The notes below the pieces were generated by a model that saw only the letters and a list, made by a program, of their open reading frames with translations, ran no database searches and was not told the origin of the DNA. From Azolla caroliniana (Eukaryota > Polypodiophyta), in contig JBHGNT010000005.1 in assembly GCA_043228905.1 (NCBI GenBank), forward strand, positions 620,001-684,000: a stretch of 64,000 nucleotides of DNA, written 5' to 3'. This document shows, in pieces, positions 58,495 to 64,000 of the stretch (the stretch's first letter is position 1; the number at the start of each line of letters is the position of its first letter). The position numbers were made by a program, and so were the translations under genes.

Positions 58495-58640
58495 ATTAGA
58501 ATATGCGTAATGCTTTCATGTTTGATAATAGACATGGGGTGACAGCCTATATAAAGAAGCTTAAAGGTATTCTCATGTGGAATTTTTGGATGTTAGAGCA
58601 TGTGGGGATCATGTCCTCAAATGCCTATTCAGGTTTTTTA
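58495..58640 (+). pseudogene. Relic coding segment shared with 36485-36655
   Basis: Translates as NAFMFDNRHGVTAYIKKLKG, WNFWMLEHV. See the partner entry at 36.5 kb. It abuts the truncated copia element at 58739. Confidence 0.5.
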
Positions 58641-58738
58641 ATTGCATTATAGAACTTTGTTGTGATGTGGCGTGCTCGAGAGTGGGAAAAACCGGCGAAA
58701 GGGGGGGGTCAAAATGTGCATGTGTAATGTTTAATGTT

Positions 58739-61700
58739 CATGGCAAACGATTTGTCGAAAGCTTTCTTCAAGTTTCCAATCTTCCTTGCGTCTTGACCGA
58801 CTATCAACATATCATCAACATATAGCAAGAGAATCAAGAAAGTCTCCTTCCTCGTACCTTTTGACGAACACACAGTGATCGGCCTGTGTTTTCTGGAACC
58901 GATGTTCCATCATGAAGGACTCAAATTTCTTGTACCATTGGCGTGGAGCTTGTTTCTGTTCGTACAAGCTTTTCCTCGGTCGACACACCAGATTCTCTTT
59001 TCCTTTCTCCTCAAAGCCTCCGGGTTGCTACATGTAGATTTCTTCTTCTAACTCCCCGTGCAGAAATGTGGTTTTGACATCCAACTGTTTGATCTCCAGA
59101 TCCATGTTGGCCGCTATGCTCAGAATAGTTCGAATCGATGTCATCTTTACGACTAGTGCGAATATTTCGTCAAAGTCGACGCCCTTCCTCTGTTGGAAAC
59201 CCTTCACCACTATGCGGGCTTTATACCTAGGCTCGTTGTCGACTTCTCCAGTCTTCACCTTGTAGACCCATTTATTCCTGAGTGCTCTCTTACCTTTCGG
59301 CAACTCCACTAGGTCGTAGGTGTAATTCGCGTGCAAGGATTCCATCTCCTCTTGCATCACGTTCAACCATTTTCCTCTGCTCTTGTCGGCAATGGCTTCT
59401 TCATAGCACTCTGGTTCACCGTCATCAATCAAGAGGATGTATTGACTGGCATATGTAGTCGGTGCCTTCCTTTCTCTGAGTGGGTACCTTCGTCCACTCG
59501 CCGTTGGCTCTATTTTGGATGTCTCTGCCAACTCTTCTCTTTGCTCGAGATTCTGCTCATCAATCGGCATCTCCAAGTTGGACAACTCCAACTCATATTC
59601 CTCAATTGATTTTAGTAGATTTGCCGACTCCGACTCATAGTCTGTTGGTCTTTCCGAGTCGACCGACTCGGATTCGGCTCTGTTGGCCAACTATCTCCTT
59701 ACAGCTGCCGGTGACGACACACTTGGCCTTAAGTCGATGGCAGTCGAGGTTGACTAGGGAGTTAGTTCCGACTTATATTGCTTCCAGTCATCAATTGTCT
59801 TGCCTTCAAGAAAGACGACATCCCGACTTCTCACTACCTTCTTGTCAACTAAGTCCCATAGCCTGTAGTCGAACTCATCTTCTGAGTATCCCATGAATAT
59901 GCAAGCTTTCGACTTGCTGTCGAGCTTTGACCTCTGATCATTTGGTACATGCATATATGACAAACATCTGAACACCCTCAAGTGTTGGTAAGAGACATCC
60001 TTCCCTATCCACACTCTCTGTGGGACATCACCCTTTAGAGGTACCGAGGGAGACCTATTGATCAGATAAACAACTGTGTACATCGCCTCAACCCAATAGG
60101 ATTTTGACAGTTTCGCATGACAGAGCATGCTCCTCACTCTCTCCGTGATTGTTCGATTCATCCTCTCTGCAAGCCCGTTCAATTCTGGGGTCTTTGGCAC
60201 TGTGTATTCAATCCGAATACCTTGGCACTTGCAGTATTCCTCGAATTGCCCTTTGTACTCGCCACCGTTGTCGGTTTGGACAACCTTCAATTTCCGATCC
60301 GACTCTCTTTCGGTTCTTGCCTGGAACTCCTTGAAAACCGACAGTACTTGATCCTTCGACTTCAATACAAAGGCCCATGTCTTCCGACTATAGGCGTCAA
60401 TGAACGTTACAAAGTACTGTCCTCCTCGATGCGATGGAGCATCCACATAGCACACATACATGTGCACTAGTTCCAGTGCAACTTCTCTTCTCCTCGGTGG
60501 TCTCGAGTGGAATGCTGCCCTGTTCTGCTTTCCGGCTAAGCAGTCGACACACTTCTCTAGATGTACTGCCTTGACTTCTAGTAGACGTTTCTGGTCAGCT
60601 AACATGTGCATTCCCTTCTCACTCATGTGGCCTAGCCTCTTATGCCATATCTCCCCTACCGAGTTGGCTGCCACGTTTACTTCCGATTTGCACAATCGGG
60701 CATGCATCATGTACAATGTGCCTTCTTTCTGTGCTCGGGCCACTATAAGGTTTCCTCGGCAGAACTTCCACATGCCATTCCGAAAGCTACCATTGTAGCC
60801 TTCGTCATCAAGCCTTCCAGTCGATATCAGATTCAACCTGATATCGGGGACGTGTCGAACATCCTTCAACGTTAGTCGACACCCTATCAACGTCGTTAAG
60901 CACACACTTCCGACTCTGCTTATCTTGCACTCTCCACTATCACCCATCTTTACATAGCCATGATCCCCGGCTATGTAAGTCGAGAAATACTCTCTCGACG
61001 GAGTAATATGGAAGGATGCGCCGGAGTCGATCACCCACGCCCACGTGTAATCTTCACTCGCAAGATTTGCACTCGTTTGTTCACAGATGAACAGGAGTTC
61101 TTCATTGCTCATAGCAATGGTTGAAGTGTTCTTGTCATCCGGAATCTTTCGAGGTTCGACATTATTTCCGACACTCTTGTCTTTTCTCATGTGTCGACAC
61201 TCCTTCTGGAAGTGTCTAGGTTTTCGACAATAAAAGCACACAGGCTTACCTCTGGACTTCGATCTGGCGTGGGATTTGTTCGTTCACTACAAACTTCTTC
61301 TTCGCCGGTCCTTTCCTCTGTACATATGTTGAGTCAGATTTGACTTTGTTTGGGACAGGACTCCTTTGTCTTTCCTCCTTGCCTCCTCATTTAGGATGCT
61401 TGTCTTCACCATCTGCAAAGACAAGTTCTCTTCTTGACAGGAGGTGTTGAGAGTAACCACCAAGTTCTCTCAGCTTTCCGACAGTGTGCACATCAGCAGG
61501 ATGGCATGCATTGCATCATCCAGGGAAAACTTGGTCGTTGCAAGTTGATTTACATACCCCATGAATGTGCTGATGTGTTCGATGATGCTCTCACCGTCTC
61601 TATATTTCAGCCGTATGATCTTTCTCATTAGCGAGGTTCTATTGAGCGCATTCTTCCTCTCGTACAAACCTGACAGCTTCTACCACATCTCGTGGGCATT

Positions 61701-61940
61701 CATGTCGTTCGCCACATGCTGAAGGACACTTACATCGACACATTGTCGGATTGTGGCCACCGCCTTCCTATTCAGAAGCTTCCAGTCCGACTCCAATACG
61801 CCCCTGGGTATTTCTGCTTTGTCGACTAGCTCATACATGTCTTTTACTATAAGAAGGTCTTCCATCTTTATCTTCCAGTCTTCATAGTTCTGAGAGTTTA
61901 GAACTATCATACCTTGGAATCCGCTCACGCCTCCTTCCAT
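58739..61940 (-). pseudogene. Ty1/copia gag-pol, 3' truncated and decayed
   Basis: Gag starts at 61940 (MEGGVSGFQGM, NYEDWKIKMEDLL). A knuckle CFYCRKPRHFQKEC is near 61225, protease VIDSGASFHIT near 61030, the pre-integrase HKRLGHMSEKG near 60640. Integrase has VTFIDAYSRK, QTDNGGEY and ELNGLAERMN. RT has NKWVYKVK, KARIVVKGFQQRKGVDFDE and, after a stop at 59025-59030, LYEQKQAPRQWYKK and YVDDMLIVG near 58820. It breaks after KKAFDKSFAM at 58739, so RNase H and the 3' LTR are absent. Further stops lie near 61680, 61470, 61290 and 59754. Another family than the left copia element. Confidence 0.93.
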
Positions 61941-61953
61941 GCTTGCACCTCAA

Positions 61954-61965
61954 GCTTTGATACCA
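61954..61965 (-). other. Right copia primer binding site
   Basis: On the minus strand TGGTATCAAAGC, one base off the initiator-methionine tRNA site TGGTATCAGAGC, three bases from the LTR. Confidence 0.88.
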
Positions 61966-61968
61966 GTT

Positions 61969-62679
61969 TGATGAGGAATCGTCGCGGAATAGATCACAAT
62001 AATTGAACTACATGCTAAAATACGAATCACAAGAATACACCAGAAAGACAAGATAAACAGATGTACACAGAGATTTACATGGAAACCCTAAAACAGGGAA
62101 AACCACGGGTGAACAGATTTCTTCACTATACAAGTGGATATACAACACAGAGATGATTACAACACTCTCTGTAGAGTGCATCAGCCGCAGAGGGCTCTTC
62201 GCGTCTACTGTTACACACACAGCTATGGTGCGGCTCTCACTCACACTCTCTCTCTCGCTCTCCTGCACACTACACTGTTTCTACACTATTCATCACACAC
62301 TACATGTTTGCCCTAGTTGCATATATACTTACACAACGTTCTAGCTATTTACATACGTAGCCCTCATGGGGCGCACACTTACACTATTTACAAATATAGT
62401 CTCTCGAGTTGGCTTTTTACACGATTCCGGTTTCGGCCTCGGCCGAGTCGCTCATCAACTCGGCTCCTCTCTCTTTCCCATATGGAGGGACTTGTTTCCA
62501 CACATCATCATCATTATTATTACTATAATAATAATAATCATCGAATCTTCAAACAGTCGACTCACTGTTTTCGACTCTTTGATTGTCGACTTTCCGAACA
62601 GTCGGATATTCCCTGTCATCGATTGTCGGCTTTCCGATCAATCGGTTCTTCCTCCCACTAGAGGGACATATTCCCAACA
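61969..62679 (-). repeat. 5' LTR of the right copia element
   Basis: It is 711 bp. The minus-strand start TGTTGGGAATA lies at 62679 and the end CCTCATCA at 61969. It shares motifs with the LTR at 7995-8864. Confidence 0.88.
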
Positions 62680-63756
62680 TTTTATTCCTTTTGCATTGAA
62701 GACAAAATTGGCGACCCCACTTCTTTATTTCCTATAAAAGGAGGTCGAGGGGGGCTCATTTGAGGAAGACGTTTTGGGAAGAGGAGACTATCGCCATTTT
62801 TCCTTCAGAGCTCTTCATCTTCTTCTTCACCACTTCTCTTCATCTCTTCATACCCCTTCATCCCCTCATCGCCATGAGCTCGTCTTCTTCGCGTTGGCAC
62901 TTGAAGTGCTCGTGAGCCCAAGCTTCGTTGGTTCAACGTTGCGAGCCCCGTTCGTCGTTGCGAGCCCGTATGCTCACCGTTCGGATGGTCATGGTTCGTT
63001 GGGGTTTGCATTTTGGTGGTGCTTGTGTGTTCATCTTTGCCGTGATCGGTTTTGCTCTTGTCTCTAAGGGCATTTAGTATTTCTGTTTTGATTGAGCTTG
63101 TGGTTGACTAGAAGTTGCCTTTGTAATCAAACCCAATTTTATAAAGGATCCTCTAGCGTTGGAATCGAACACATATTTATTTCTTTGGCTTATATCATTC
63201 ATGTTTCTTTCTTTCTTTGTCTGTGTCTTCCTTGTACGTTCGGCCATCTTGTGACGAGGGAGCGTTTCAGGCATACCCATGCACCTCTCCTCCTCATAAA
63301 GATGTACGGGCATTCGTGTTTGTGTTATCGTACCCTTGTGCGTTCATCTTGCGTACTCATCTTTGCTTGTACCCGTTTGATCACTTGGCTCGTGCGGTGA
63401 TCTCGAAAGGTCGACGAGTCGTGATCAACGAAAGCCGCCGACCTCACAAACAAAGGGCAACGAGCCTTTGCTCGGGAAGGGTTTGTAGAGAGGATTCGTA
63501 GAGTGAGTTCGTAGAGAGGGTTCGTAGAGTGAGTTGGTAGAGAGGATTCGTAGAGAGGATTTGTAGAGTGAGGATTCATAGAGAGGATTCGTAGAGTGAG
63601 TTAGTAGAGAGGATTTGTAGAGTGAGTTCAAAGAGTGCTTTATATTTATAAGATTTAAAATAAATAAATAATTAATTATTTGTCGCTTGAGTACTCCCTA
63701 GTCCAAGACCCCCGTGGTCCCGCCCAAGTAACACATGCACGCGAAACTTCGCGACA
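62680..63756 (+). repeat. Ty3-type LTR related to those of element A, 5' part missing or displaced
   Basis: A TATA-like CCTATAAAAGGAGG lies near 62735. It ends GTCCAAGACCCCCGTGGTCC (near 63703) and GCGAAACTTCGCGACA (63756), like the LTR ending at 10302. The left side runs straight into the copia LTR end at 62679, so the copia element may have inserted here. No coding region follows. Confidence 0.6.
63484..63632. repeat. Degenerate minisatellite
   Basis: About a dozen copies of a short unit such as GTAGAGAGGATTC or GTAGAGTGAGTTC. Lies inside the LTR above and produces spurious Ser/Thr-rich ORFs. Confidence 0.9.
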
Positions 63757-63807
63757 ACGCCCCTCTCCCTACATAGGCATATGATAGGTAGAGGAGACTA
63801 AGAAGTG

Positions 63808-63857
63808 TTGTAACTAAGTGGATTTTACATACAATTAATATAATTGTGTGCTTTTAC

Positions 63858-63918
<61 letters not shown>

Positions 63919-64000
63919 ATGAACGACACACTAGGGATGATTAACACAAGTCTAGCTTAAAGACTTTCTCTATATTAATATGCATCAAGTTCAAAAATAC
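63808..64000. repeat. Dispersed repeat with (GA)n, also at 36708-36800
   Basis: ATTAATATAATTGTGTG is followed by CTTTTACCAAA and a GA run of about 58 bases (63859-63916). It continues past the window end. Confidence 0.65.

Noticed and set aside
63325-63631. Minus-strand Ser/Thr/Tyr-rich ORFs
   Set aside because: Direct product of the short-unit minisatellite at 63484-63632.

Overview
The window is nuclear DNA of a land plant. Three host genes show this: a plant C2H2 zinc-finger gene with QALGGH-type fingers, a red chlorophyll catabolite reductase gene (chlorophyll breakdown), and a five-exon cytosolic ribosomal protein S8 gene. All three lie on the minus strand. Intergenic DNA is AT-rich and full of (GA)n, (GT)n and (CT)n microsatellites. 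I cannot name the species. The retroelement lineages look unusual for a typical angiosperm, so a fern or lycophyte is possible, but that is a guess.

Layout. 1-2.7 kb: decayed Ty1/copia pol and its 3' LTR. 4.3-6.5 kb: RPS8. 8.0-8.9 kb: a copia-type LTR carrying a 54-bp minisatellite. 9.2-12.35 kb: a decayed LINE whose ORF1 is split by a Ty3-type solo LTR. 12.8-29.7 kb: a nest of two Ty3/gypsy elements on the minus strand. The outer one (element B, about 9.8 kb without its insert) has gag-pol plus two extra ORFs after pol. The inner one (element A, 12934-20069) sits inside B's 3' LTR, has two 703-bp LTRs that look identical by eye, a 4-bp target duplication and intact gag, pro and pol in three frames. 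29.7-37.2 kb: AT-rich DNA with small repeats. 37.2-40.2 kb: the zinc-finger gene, with a microsatellite-rich upstream region. 41-51.9 kb: gene-poor, with a hairpin (MITE-like) element, a tRNA-derived SINE-like array and a small GC-rich island. 52.0-56.0 kb: the RCCR gene, two exons around a 3-kb intron. 56.2-58.6 kb: relics of a SWIM-domain transposase and of a LINE. 58.7-62.7 kb: a 3'-truncated copia element with its 5' LTR. 62.7-63.8 kb: a second LTR related to those of element A.

The most notable object is element A. Its pol, its DHGS protease and its GC-rich composition recall, from memory only, Ty3 elements common in basidiomycete fungi rather than the usual plant lineages. Yet it is physically nested in a plant retrotransposon, and two older LTRs in the window share a 19-20 bp block near their 3' ends with it. 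Element B is the second candidate, because of its unusual protease motif (DGGS) and two large 3' ORFs. Age order can be read directly: B's LTRs differ at about 10 of 436 positions, A's at none that I see.
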